This document shows, piece after piece, positions 35,356 through 44,700 of a DNA stretch of 64,000 nucleotides. Origin of the DNA: Spirirestis rafaelensis WJT71-NPBG6 (lineage in GTDB: Bacteria; Cyanobacteriota; Cyanobacteriia; Cyanobacteriales; Nostocaceae). Location of the stretch: NCBI GenBank assembly GCA_019359015.1, contig JAHHID010000020.1, forward strand, positions 31,346 through 95,345, written 5' to 3'. The position numbers and the translations under genes are program-made. Position 1 is the first letter of the stretch, and each line of letters opens with the position of its first letter. The notes under the pieces were generated by a model. That model was not told where the DNA came from, searched no databases, and saw only the letters and a program-made list of their open reading frames with translations.

Positions 35356-36357
35356 TTAGAAATTCATCTCAGCAGCTTGAACTTTCTCTACCTGCTTTTT
35401 CTTCAGCACTAACAAAACTTGAGCTAACATCACCAAAGCGATGAATGCGATTAAGCCTTTAATTCTGCCAGCATCTTGCAGAACAATTTCGGCATCATCT
35501 TGACCAAATCCACCGACGTTGGGGTTACTGGTCAAAGCGTCACCAGACTTCACCGCTTGTCCTTCAGAAACAAGCAGTTCGGGTCCGACGGGAACCGTAT
35601 CTGTAACTGTTTCACCGGTCTCAGATTGGATGTTTATCAGGTATTTGACGTTACCGTCTTCATCTTCCTCTTTGGCAATTTTGCTGATTGTGCCAGTAGC
35701 GGAAGCGTTGTAAACAGTGTTGTTGCTCTTTTCACCAGTGGGGTAAACTTGTCCGCGTCCACGATTACCACCTACGTGAACTGAATATTTACCAAACTTG
35801 ATATTCTTGTCAGTTGCGGGGTCGGGAGAAAGAACTGGGAAAACGATTTCTTGATACTGTTCACCGGGTAGTGGTCCGATGATGACAATGTTTTCTTTGT
35901 CTTCTGAGTAGGGTTGGTAGGCTAAATCTTCAATTTCTTCTTTCATGTCCTCAGGGATGCGATCCTCAGGAGCAATCTTGAAGCCATCGGGTAACATCAG
36001 CACGGCACCGACATTTAAGCCAGTTTTAGAACCATCAGCACCTACTTGCTGCACGCTGGTGTCGTAAGGAATTTTTACTACCGCTTTGAATACGGTATCG
36101 GGTAATACCGATTGGGGAATTTCTACTTCCGTCAGTTTTGCCGCTAGGTGACAGTTAGCGCAAACAATGCGTCCTGTTGGTTCGCGGGGGGTTTCGGGAT
36201 AAGTTTGCTGTGCCCAAAATGGATAAGCAGCAGCTGATTGGGGAAGAACTAGATCGCTGGTGAAGAACAATGTCACAGTAGCGATCGCTATAAGCAATGT
36301 TTTTACCATCGCTTTAGCACTGCGAGTCAACCTCGCCGGTGTAAAGGCATTTCTCAT
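35356..36357 (-). CDS. petA: apocytochrome f
   Basis: Cytochrome f of the b6f complex passes electrons from the Rieske protein to plastocyanin or cytochrome c6 in the thylakoid lumen. A signal peptide ending SAAA is followed by mature [14 protein letters not shown]45 is the N-terminal axial ligand. CANCH binds haem c covalently. A large lumenal domain and a lone C-terminal membrane helix ([16 protein letters not shown]) complete the 333 residues. The ATG at 36357 is preferred over an upstream one by comparison with the usual length. It is downstream of petC in the conserved petCA operon. Confidence 0.97.
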   Translation of the reverse strand: MRNAFTPARLTRSAKAMVKTLLIAIATVTLFFTSDLVLPQSAAAYPFWAQQTYPETPREPTGRIVCANCHLAAKLTEVEIPQSVLPDTVFKAVVKIPYDTSVQQVGADGSKTGLNVGAVLMLPDGFKIAPEDRIPEDMKEEIEDLAYQPYSEDKENIVIIGPLPGEQYQEIVFPVLSPDPATDKNIKFGKYSVHVGGNRGRGQVYPTGEKSNNTVYNASATGTISKIAKEEDEDGNVKYLINIQSETGETVTDTVPVGPELLVSEGQAVKSGDALTSNPNVGGFGQDDAEIVLQDAGRIKGLIAFIALVMLAQVLLVLKKKQVEKVQAAEMNF

Positions 36358-36360
36358 CTC

Positions 36361-36458
36361 AATAAGGACAAAAATTCTAGAAATGAAGGTCAATAGTCAA
36401 TAGTCAATAGTCATTAGTAATTGTCATTTGACAAATGACTAAGGACTATTGAGAAAAT
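36361..36458. repeat. minisatellite within the petC-petA spacer
   Basis: Tandem CAATAGT units near petA (GTCAATAGTCAATAGTCAAT) and the inverted ATTGTCATTTGACAAATGAC form a repeat hairpin in the 103-base gap of the operon. It could lower or buffer readthrough from petC to petA. Confidence 0.75.
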
Positions 36459-36460
36459 AA

Positions 36461-37000
36461 TTAAGCCCACCAAGCTTCTTCACCTGTGCGGAAGTCGGTT
36501 TCAGTCCAGGGAGTCAAGACGATTTTGTCGTCATCTACTTTGGTATGAGCTAAAGGCAAAGACTTCGGTGCTGGACCTCGGACAACCTTACCAGTAGGAT
36601 CATACTGGGAACCGTGACAAGGACACTTAAATTTGTTCTCTGCAACGTTCCAGGGAACAACACAACCTAAGTGAGTGCAGATGGCGTTAATGCCGTAATC
36701 AGCGATCGCTTCTTTGCTTTCTACCACAATATAGGTCGGGTCTCCCTTGAGTCCTTGAACTAAAGTGCGATCGCCTACATTATGGCTTTCTAAAAATTTA
36801 GCTACGCTGACGTTGTTACCTAACTCGTCTTTTGCTGTAGTCCCACCACCAGCACCGCTAGCAGAAGCGGGAATAAAAAACTTGACTACGGGATACAATG
36901 CTCCCAGAGCTACTCCGGTAACAGTCCCGAAAGTGAGCAGATTCATGAATTGACGACGCCCCATATCGGGCACGTCTGCTGATTCTGAAAATTGAGCCAT
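36461..37000 (-). CDS. petC: cytochrome b6f Rieske iron-sulfur protein
   Basis: The 179-residue Rieske subunit. The N-terminus [20 protein letters not shown] has the twin-arginine-like RRQFMNLL before a single membrane helix ([20 protein letters not shown]), followed by a Gly/Ala hinge and the Rieske domain. Cluster ligands are in CTHLGC and CPCHGSQ. A longer reading start 18 codons upstream adds residues unlike other PetC. TatC, the translocase core for such leaders, is encoded about 1 kb away. Divergent from the DUF3067 gene. Confidence 0.97.
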   Translation of the reverse strand: MAQFSESADVPDMGRRQFMNLLTFGTVTGVALGALYPVVKFFIPASASGAGGGTTAKDELGNNVSVAKFLESHNVGDRTLVQGLKGDPTYIVVESKEAIADYGINAICTHLGCVVPWNVAENKFKCPCHGSQYDPTGKVVRGPAPKSLPLAHTKVDDDKIVLTPWTETDFRTGEEAWWA

Positions 37001-37232
37001 AATCCCCGCGCTATGATTCTCTATTTTGTTAAGAATATTGACAAGAGTTCCCATAATGTTAATGGCTCTTGTCTACATCGAAATGAATTGTGCCCACGAC
37101 GATGCCATAGTTTTCTCTTCAAAGATATTTTTAGCATCTTTTGGTGGACATTACATTTCTTTATAGTCCTATCATACTTGAGTTACGGAACTTAACATCA
37201 TAACTAAATGTAAAATATAATTGAAAAAAGCT

Positions 37233-37544
37233 ATGACCGGACAAGAATTACGTCAACTGTTGCTTGATAAGTGGGGACGCTCATACGATGTCCAGTTGCG
37301 CCGGACTCAGGGGAAGATATTTGTGCAAATAATGTGGAAATATCTTGAGCAAGTATCTTTTCCCTTAAGTGAAGCAGACTACCAAGAGCATCTAGATAGC
37401 GTCGCCACTTATCTTAATGCCTTTGGTGGTACAATTCAGGTACAAACATTTATTACTCAAACTCGCGAACGTCCGCGACTTGGAAAAGCAGTTAGCATTC
37501 CTTTAGATTTAGGTGAACGTGCTTCCGAATGGTTGATTGATTAG
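37233..37544 (+). CDS. DUF3067 protein next to petC
   Basis: A 103-residue protein starting MTGQELRQLLLDKWGRSYDV. It matches DUF3067 by LLxKWGxSYDVQLRR, LYVQIMWKYLEQ-like, and YLxHLDxVAxYLNxFGG. The family is confined to cyanobacteria and plastids and often lies near petC; a role in b6f or Rieske maturation has been inferred from context, but nothing shows it here. Divergent from petC with a 230-base common upstream region containing TATAAT at 37215. Confidence 0.8.
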   Translation: MTGQELRQLLLDKWGRSYDVQLRRTQGKIFVQIMWKYLEQVSFPLSEADYQEHLDSVATYLNAFGGTIQVQTFITQTRERPRLGKAVSIPLDLGERASEWLID

Positions 37545-37595
37545 TTTATCATCCAAATAACGAACATAACAAGGCAGAGAAAATAAAAGAATATC

Positions 37596-37903
37596 TTAAA
37601 GTATTCTTTTGCCCAAAACTACATCTCTGTCTGATTTAACTAACACAAATTCACCGTTATCTAACATTACGCCTAATACAAGAACTTGCGACATCAAATC
37701 AGTAATTTGTCGCCAGCCTAATTCGTAACAGCTAATATTAACCTCTTTATTAAATCGTCTTTTTGATAAAGTTTACTAATTTCAGCGCTTGATTTATTAA
37801 TGCCCAAATCAGCAAAGTCTATCCATGATTTATAAGCTCGTTTTCGCGCTTGCGGAAAATCTTCGACTTTAATAACTTTCCTTTTCGTCACCGACACCCG
37901 CAC
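37596..37903 (-). pseudogene. frameshifted remnant of a small protein, 5' end in repeat DNA
   Basis: A frame from a GTG at 37903 reads VRVSVTKRKVIKVEDFPQAR and ends at 37718. The downstream part in the +1 frame (NISCYELGWRQITDLMSQVL, then GVMLDNGEFVLVKSDRDVVL) reads to a stop at 37596 and looks protein-like, so one base was lost or gained at about 37755. The N-terminus lies in a dispersed repeat. Family unknown. Confidence 0.35.
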
Positions 37904-38140
37904 ATGGTGCGGCTATACGTACAAAACCAAAGCCTGCGAACGCTCCTTGCGTGTCGTAGACAAGGCAGGTTACCCTTCTCCTGTCGGAGACGCTGCGCGA
38001 ACGGGAACGCCAAGGACGAACGGAACGTTCGTGTAGCCTCAGCCTTCTAGCCTGTAGGGTCTTTTTTCATGCATTGGGCATTGGGCATTGGGCATGGGGC
38101 TTTTGCGCTTTCCCCCTGTTCAAATTCCCAGTCCCCATTC
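37895..38140. repeat. dispersed repeats between the remnant and tatC
   Basis: GTCGGAGACGCTGCGCGAAC (about 37983) is a copy of the repeat at the start of tnpB; short inverted repeats such as CACCCGCACATGGTGCGG and AACGGAACGTTCG are mixed in. Close to tatC there are GGGCATT minisatellite units. Confidence 0.8.
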
Positions 38141-38145
38141 CCCAA

Positions 38146-38940
38146 TCATTTACCGACAAGCTTAACCAAACCGATACCCCCGAAATAAAGTCCCAAAACT
38201 GCACCAGCTAAAAGACTTTGGGTAAAAGGATCTGTAGAAGGTGTGAGAACAGCTCCCAAAACCACCGATCCAATAATCACATAACGCCAACCAGAAAGCA
38301 TTATTTGAGAAGAAACAATTCCTAAAGCACCTAGCAACAATTGAATTACAGGAATTTGAAATGCTAACCCGGTGCTAAATAACAACAACAGCACAAATTC
38401 AAAATATTTGTCAATCGACCACAATTGCTCGACTACATCTGCACCATAGCTGATAAAGAAGTTCAAAGCGGCTGGAATTAGGAGTATATAGGCGAACACT
38501 AGCCCACCGACAAACAGCACACTCGAACCCAACATCACGGGTACAAGCAAGCGACGTTCGCGTCTCGTCAGTCCAGGGAGTACAAACTGGATAATTTGGT
38601 AAAGGACGAAAGGACTAGCTAGCACTAAGCCACTATAACCGGCAACTTTTAGGGAGACAAAGAAATATTCTCCGGGAGCAAGTTGGAGAAATTTGACTCC
38701 TTTTGCTGGTACTTCCAACAGTTGGACAATCGGCTTGACGGCAAGGAAACAGCCGATAACACCAACTGCTACACCAATCAAGGCATAAAAAATCCGCTGT
38801 CGCAACTCCTCTAGGTGGTCGAAAATGGACATTTCGATCTCACCTGGCAATTCATCGAGAGGATTTACTTCTGGGTTGCCGTATCCTTCGAGGTCGATAC
38901 CTGGCTCAGTTGAAGTGTCTACGTCTTGTGAAGGAGTCAT
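38146..38940 (-). CDS. tatC: Sec-independent protein translocase TatC
   Basis: TatC recognises twin-arginine signal peptides and forms the core of the Tat translocon in thylakoid and plasma membranes. The 264-residue protein has an acidic N-terminus, then the TatC core with [19 protein letters not shown] (HLxELRxR motif), six membrane helices, [22 protein letters not shown], and [15 protein letters not shown]. No tatA or tatB is seen nearby. A likely substrate encoded close by is PetC. Confidence 0.97.
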   Translation of the reverse strand: MTPSQDVDTSTEPGIDLEGYGNPEVNPLDELPGEIEMSIFDHLEELRQRIFYALIGVAVGVIGCFLAVKPIVQLLEVPAKGVKFLQLAPGEYFFVSLKVAGYSGLVLASPFVLYQIIQFVLPGLTRRERRLLVPVMLGSSVLFVGGLVFAYILLIPAALNFFISYGADVVEQLWSIDKYFEFVLLLLFSTGLAFQIPVIQLLLGALGIVSSQIMLSGWRYVIIGSVVLGAVLTPSTDPFTQSLLAGAVLGLYFGGIGLVKLVGK

Positions 38941-39250
38941 GAGTTGAAAGAGTAGGCATCATTTGTTAACTATTTTATCCGGGGTGGCGGCTACTATGAT
39001 ATTTTTTTTAGTGCGATCGCTCTTTTCGTCCGGTTGAATTAAAGTTTAATATGAATATGTGAGTAGGAAGTTATATTCTAGGCATTGCCTACCCTAATAT
39101 GGGTGGAGATGATAATTATATATCACGTCTCCAAAAAAAAGCATTAAGTTTAAATTTACTAAAAATAAACATAATAGCTCGGTTTTTAAGCTCCGGTTAT
39201 CAAGGTGCTATTTACAGTAACGCAATCGGAAATTTGTAGCTGAGGTTTGT
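38941..39250. other. intergenic region, small hairpin
   Basis: GGAGATGAT and ATCACGTCTCC at about 39105-39132 form a stem with a two-base bulge around an AT-rich loop. Otherwise no feature; it should contain the upstream region of tatC. Confidence 0.4.
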
Positions 39251-39487
39251 ATGAGTAGGACTATTTTGATTTTTTTGATGGTATCATTACCTGTTTTTTT
39301 AGGTAATGCAACTTCTAGCTTTGCTGCTAATCGTGACATGCCGATATTATCGAAGAATTTTTTGCGAACAACTGATTTAATTAGTAGTAGCATCAAATCT
39401 CAATTAATACATTTAGTGCCGTTTAAACTATCGGGCAGAGATGACCAAATAGAAGATTGCCTTCGTGCTGGAGACTGTAAATATTGA
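39251..39487 (+). CDS. small secreted peptide precursor
   Basis: A 78-residue protein with a clear Sec signal peptide (MSRTILIFLMVSLPVFLGNA, cleavage likely after SSFA near residue 25) and a mature part of about 52 residues ending QIEDCLRAGDCKY, with two cysteines five residues apart. GAGG lies six bases before the ATG. No family recognised. It could be a secreted signal or an envelope peptide; the two cysteines suggest a small disulfide loop. Confidence 0.5.
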   Translation: MSRTILIFLMVSLPVFLGNATSSFAANRDMPILSKNFLRTTDLISSSIKSQLIHLVPFKLSGRDDQIEDCLRAGDCKY

Positions 39488-40452
39488 GAAGTAAGGGTGT
39501 TAGGGGTTAGTGGTTACTAATAAATACAGCATCTTCATATTTATTAGATAGTTATATTTATCTACGTCAACTTACACAAGCATTTAAGTTTTAAATTTAA
39601 GGGTGCTTAGTTGACTCGTTTTATATAAGTTATTTTCTCAGGGTTATTTGCATTTGGATTTCCAGTATTCACGTAAAAAATGCAAAATTATTTTTTTTAA
39701 TATTTATAAGTAAGTATTGGAGACAATGAAATATGAAATTTAAGCTTTTAGTGAGCGATTAATCGCTTAGGACAAGCATTTTAAGTACTAAAGTCCTTCC
39801 TACGATCTGACGTTTAATTTAGTTCTCCGACTTCAATAAAATCATTTACTAAAAAATATTATCGCCTTGTTTTCTAAGAAAACATGTATTAACTTACAAA
39901 GCTGTTAAATAAGATACTTTAAAGTAATTTATTTTATTTGCCTTGCTCATTTTGTGAAAAACTTACCAAAAAATACTATTTAAATTTACCTTTTAATAGT
40001 AATCAGCTACAAACTTTCTTTTGATGAAAGTGTAAACAGTTAAATATAGCCTAGCTGAATACCCGCAGGCAAGACTGAGATAAACGAGGGGATGAAGTTT
40101 TCATGATGGATACTGAAAAAACTTATTTGAAGGAATACTTCAAAATTGTAATCAATATAACCTTTTTGTCTATTAGATATTTTTAGAATTTCTAATAGAA
40201 TATTTTTCTCTGAATAAATATTTTTCCTGAGACTTACATCAATATTATTACTTAAAAAATCATAAATAAAAGTGTTGCTATTTGACAAATTTATCGGAAA
40301 AATCATCCGGAAAAATGTCAATATAGTTTGTATTTTGATAGGGATCTTCGTAGACTAGGCAAGAATTACTACCCACCCAGCAGATATAAATATAGATAGT
40401 TATCCAGACGTTTTCGTAATCCCCGTCTTTCCCTAAGTGAAATGGATTAGTT
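39488..40452. other. 965-base AT-rich region with no secure gene
   Basis: AGCGATTAATCGCT at about 39754 is a perfect palindrome, and CTAAAGTCCTTCCTACGA (39788) resembles the AGGACTxxAGTCCT dispersed repeat. A 93-codon minus-strand frame at 40040-40321 with a TTG start is Ile/Phe/Asn-rich and could be chance. The final part must contain the promoter of the ATPase-STAND operon. Confidence 0.4.
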
Positions 40453-41793
40453 ATGCTCCTAGATTTAGAAAGATTTTATCAAGCGTGCAATCCGAGCAGA
40501 CCTCTAATGGTGGGAAATGCTGCCGATCGCCGATATTATATTGATTTTGCCTCAGTGCGGGGTGGCAAAATTATCGAAGCTTTGCAGCGTACCATCACAC
40601 GGATCTCACCGGATATACCAACCTGTCAGCTATTTACAGGTCATCTTGGCTGTGGCAAGTCAACCGAGTTGTTGCGACTCCAAGCTGAGTTAGAGGAGCA
40701 AAAATTTCATGTGGTTTATTTTGAGTCTACTCATGTCCTAGAAATGGCAGATGTAGATGTAACTGATATTTTACTGGCGATCGCCGGTCAAGTGAGTGAA
40801 AGTCTGGAAGCGCTGAAAATCCGTATCAAACCTAGCTATTTTGCGAAGTTGTTTACGGAAGTTATAGATTTCATGCAAACACCGATTGACCTAGAGTATG
40901 AAGGTGAATTATCTGTTGGTATCGCGAAAATTACCGCAAAAACCAAAGAAAGTCCTCAATTGCGACGACGTTTACGCGATTATCTCGAACCGCGTACAGG
41001 AAATATTTTGCAGTCAATTAATAAAGAACTGCTAGATCGCGCTAACTCTGAACTCAAAGCCAGAGGTAAAAAAGGATTGGTTGTAATTGTCGATAATCTC
41101 GACAGAGTAGCGATTAGACCTTTACCATCTGGGCGATCGCTGCCAGAATATTTATTTATCCAACGTGGTGAACAGTTACGTAAACTCAGCTGCCATGTAG
41201 TTTACACTATTCCTTTAGCCTTAACTTTCTCTAACGATAGCGCTGAACTACAACAACGCTTAGGTGGTGGTGTAGCTCCTAAAGTGTTACCTATGATACC
41301 CGTGCGTTCGCGGAGTGGAGAGGTTTACACTCCTGGACTAGCTTTGATGCGTCAAATGGTGTTAGCTAGAGGTTTCCCTGATATTCACCCACAAGAACGG
41401 TTAAACTTAATAACAGAGGTGTTTGATAGCTCGGAAACTTTAGATCGGTTGTGTTTGATCAGCGGTGGTCATGTACGCGACTTGCTAGGATTGTTGTACG
41501 ACTGTCTACGGGAACAAGATCCACCTTTCGATCGCGGTTGTGTGGAACTTGTGATTCAAAGACAGCGTGACTACCGTGCTAACCCGATCGATCCGCACGA
41601 GTGGGAATTAATATTTCAAGTGGTGCAACAGCAGCGGGTCAGAGGTGATATCGAATATCACACTTTGTTAAGAAGTTTGTTTGTGTTTGAATACCGCGAT
41701 CACCAGGGAGTTTGGTTTGCGGTCAACCCAGTTTTAGCAGAAACGCAAAAATTTCAATCATGGTTGAACGAAACCCGCAGACAAGCATCATAA
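40453..41793 (+). CDS. P-loop ATPase, first gene of the STAND operon
   Basis: A 446-residue AAA-like/KAP-like ATPase. The Walker A motif is GHLGCGKST (residues 63-71) and the Walker B is GLVVIVDNLDRV (Asp214). After that a helical lid (SLPEYLFIQRGEQLRKLSCH, VVYTIPLAL) and a C-terminal winged-helix-like region. The N-terminus (FYQACNPSRPLMVGNAADRR) is a conserved opening in cyanobacterial relatives. No membrane segment. Its end overlaps the next gene by 34 bases, so the two proteins are made together. It may switch, load or license the STAND protein; the biochemical role is unknown. Confidence 0.75.
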   Translation: MLLDLERFYQACNPSRPLMVGNAADRRYYIDFASVRGGKIIEALQRTITRISPDIPTCQLFTGHLGCGKSTELLRLQAELEEQKFHVVYFESTHVLEMADVDVTDILLAIAGQVSESLEALKIRIKPSYFAKLFTEVIDFMQTPIDLEYEGELSVGIAKITAKTKESPQLRRRLRDYLEPRTGNILQSINKELLDRANSELKARGKKGLVVIVDNLDRVAIRPLPSGRSLPEYLFIQRGEQLRKLSCHVVYTIPLALTFSNDSAELQQRLGGGVAPKVLPMIPVRSRSGEVYTPGLALMRQMVLARGFPDIHPQERLNLITEVFDSSETLDRLCLISGGHVRDLLGLLYDCLREQDPPFDRGCVELVIQRQRDYRANPIDPHEWELIFQVVQQQRVRGDIEYHTLLRSLFVFEYRDHQGVWFAVNPVLAETQKFQSWLNETRRQAS

Positions 41794-44700
41794 CAGATAA
41801 CGAGCGTTCTTTTAGAAGTTTGGGGAGGGCGATCGCTCTCTCTCACAATCAATTTTCTGTGGTTGTAGTTTGTTGTAACTATAAAGTTTTGCAACAGCAA
41901 ATTTTAGAACGACTTGAAGAAGTCTTTGTGGAAGCAGATGACATTCAAAAGCTAGTTTTGCCCCATAATGCCAGAAGTCTTTACACAACTCTTCACACAC
42001 AAGTCACAAAAAAGCAGCCTTCAGCATTAATGATTTTCGGTTTAGAGTCAGTAGAAGGACTCGATGATTTGCTGCGTGCGATCAATCATATTCGGGATGA
42101 GTTTCGCAAAAGACATTCATTTCCAATGGTGTTTTGGGTGAATGATGAGGTACAGCAAAAATTATTACGTTTAGCACCAGATTTTGCAAGTTGGGCAGCA
42201 ACACCAATTCGCTTTGAAATGACTTCCACCGAGTTGCTGCAATTTTTACAACAAGAAACTGATTCTTTATTCGCTACAGTTTTAAACACTCGTGCTACAC
42301 CACGTCAAGGACGCGAACTTGGAGAGCAGCATTGTACCATAGAGCAAGTTTGGGAGCATAGTTATGAACTTAAGTATGCTATCAAAGAGTTACAAAGTCA
42401 TGGTATATCTTTAGAGCCGGAATTAGATGCTAGTTTAGAATTTGTTTTTGGTTTAGACGATTATGTAAGCGATCGCATAAATTCAGCTTTAGACCATTTC
42501 AAAGAAAGCTTAAGGTGTTGGCAGCAATTATCGGGAAACCAGAAAGAATTAAGCAATAAATTTAGAATTCCCGATTCATTCGGTTCACAGTTAGATATTG
42601 TTAACAGCCACGCTTCACCCCTACTGCGGCAAGGGGTATTATTATTTTATCTTGGATTATGTTGTTGTCGTTTAGCTGAACGAAATTATTCAGAAAATCG
42701 CCGCTATTGGCACTCAGCTAAATTGTATTTCCAAGAATGCTTGAATGTTTTACAAGTAAGTGGACGCCCAGATGTAGCGGCTCAATTTATAGGAGAATTG
42801 GCGGAAGTTTTAGAGCATTTGCAAGAGTGGCAAGAATTGCAAATGGTTGCTCAAAAGTCTTTAGAATTGCATCAAACTTATGGCTCGCAAATACAATTAG
42901 CTTGTGATTATGGTTTTTTAGCACAAGTTGCTGTGCAGGAATCGCGCTGGGCACAAGCGAGTCAATATGCACGAGTTAGTTTGTGGAAATTATACGAATC
43001 GAAAGATAATAGCGATTCTAACCAAGGGATATTTGCTTTACTGTTAGCGCAAATTTATCGCTTGCTTTTAGCGAAAGCACAGCGAAATTTGGGTGAGGAA
43101 AAAATCGTTTTAGAACAGCTAGAAATGGCGAGTGATAATCTTGACGAAGCGTTAGAAACTAGCGACCACCGTTATGATGCCCATCGTTATATTCGTTTGT
43201 TACGGTCTTTGCGATCACTTTATTTTGAAGAAGGTCGTTATTTAGAAGCTTTTACTATTCGTCAAAAACGCCGTTCTGTCGAACAGCAATATGGTTTCCG
43301 CGCTTTTATTGGTGCAGGACGTTTACAACCGCAAAGACAAGCGACAAATCCAGCCTTGCTGTCACCTGCTGGGGGAAGCAGTGTAGCGTTAGAAATTGCC
43401 GCTTCTGGTCGAGAAGGTGATATTAATAACTTGATTGGTAGAATTAGCCGCGCTGACCAAAAATTGACCGTGATTCACGGTCCGTCAGGTGTGGGTAAGA
43501 GTTCTACCGTTACTGCCGGTTTAGTACCTGCATTGCAAAATCGAGCGATCGGCGATCAAATTGCCGTACCTGTGGTATTACAATTATACGATGATTGGGT
43601 GGGAGAATTAGGAAAATCTTTATCAGAGGCGCAGGCGCGAATTAAAAAAGAAGTCGTCATCGATCCAGAAATTTTACCTTTTCCGGCAACACAAATCACA
43701 ATTGCCGGGATTCAGGAACAATTAAAAGAAAATGCTGACAACCATTTAATTACAGTTTTAATTTTTGACCAATTTGAAGAATTTTTCTTTGGATACACAG
43801 ATAGGAATAAAAAGCAAGAATTTGATATTTTTGTTAGTCAAGCCTTAAATATCCCTTTTGTTAAAGTTATTCTTTCTTTGCGAGAAGATTATTTACATCG
43901 TTTATTAGAATTTAAGTATTTATCGGGATTAGAAGCGATTAATAAGAACATTCTTGATAAAAATATTCGCTATCCACTAAATAATTTTTCTCCAGCAGAT
44001 GCCAAATTTGTGATGCAGCGTTTAACAGAGCGATCGCACATCTATTTAGAACCTGCTTTAATTGATGCATTAATAGAAGATTTATCAGTCGAACTAGGAG
44101 AAGTTCGTCCGATTGAATTGCAACTAGCAGGAGCGCAACTTCAAGATGAAAGAATTACTAGCTTAGAAAGCTATCAGCCATATAGACCAAATCGATTAAT
44201 TGAACGATATATCAAGGAGCTTATCCAAGATTGTGGTAAAGAAAATGAACGTGCGGCACTACTGGTTTTATATTTATTAACAGATGAAAATAATCAAAGA
44301 CCTTTTAAAAGCCGCGCTCAGTTAGCAATAGAATTAGAAGAAGTAGAAGATCCGGAAAAATTAGATTTAGTATTAGAAATTTTAGTGCGTTCCGGGTTAG
44401 TAGTTTTATTTCCTGATGTTCCCGAACGCTATCAACTAATTCATGATTATCTAGTAAATTTGATTCGCCACTTGCAAGAACAAGAATCAAGCTTGCAGAT
44501 TCAATTGAACCAGCTACGCACCAAAGTACAACAAAGTCAAGCAGAAATTGAGCGATTAAATAGCGAACTCAGACAAAAGAAGCAGCAAGCAAAATTGGTG
44601 GGTAGCCACTTACAGCAAGGATTAGATTTACTTAGCGAGTTGAAAGAGTTACGCAAGCGCGAAGAAATGAGTCGCGTAGAAATTGAGCAATTGCAAGCTG

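Noticed and set aside
40040..40321. 93-codon minus-strand frame upstream of the ATPase operon
   Set aside because: TTG start, no RBS, Ile/Phe/Asn-rich composition of random AT-rich DNA; not listed as a gene, although it cannot be excluded.
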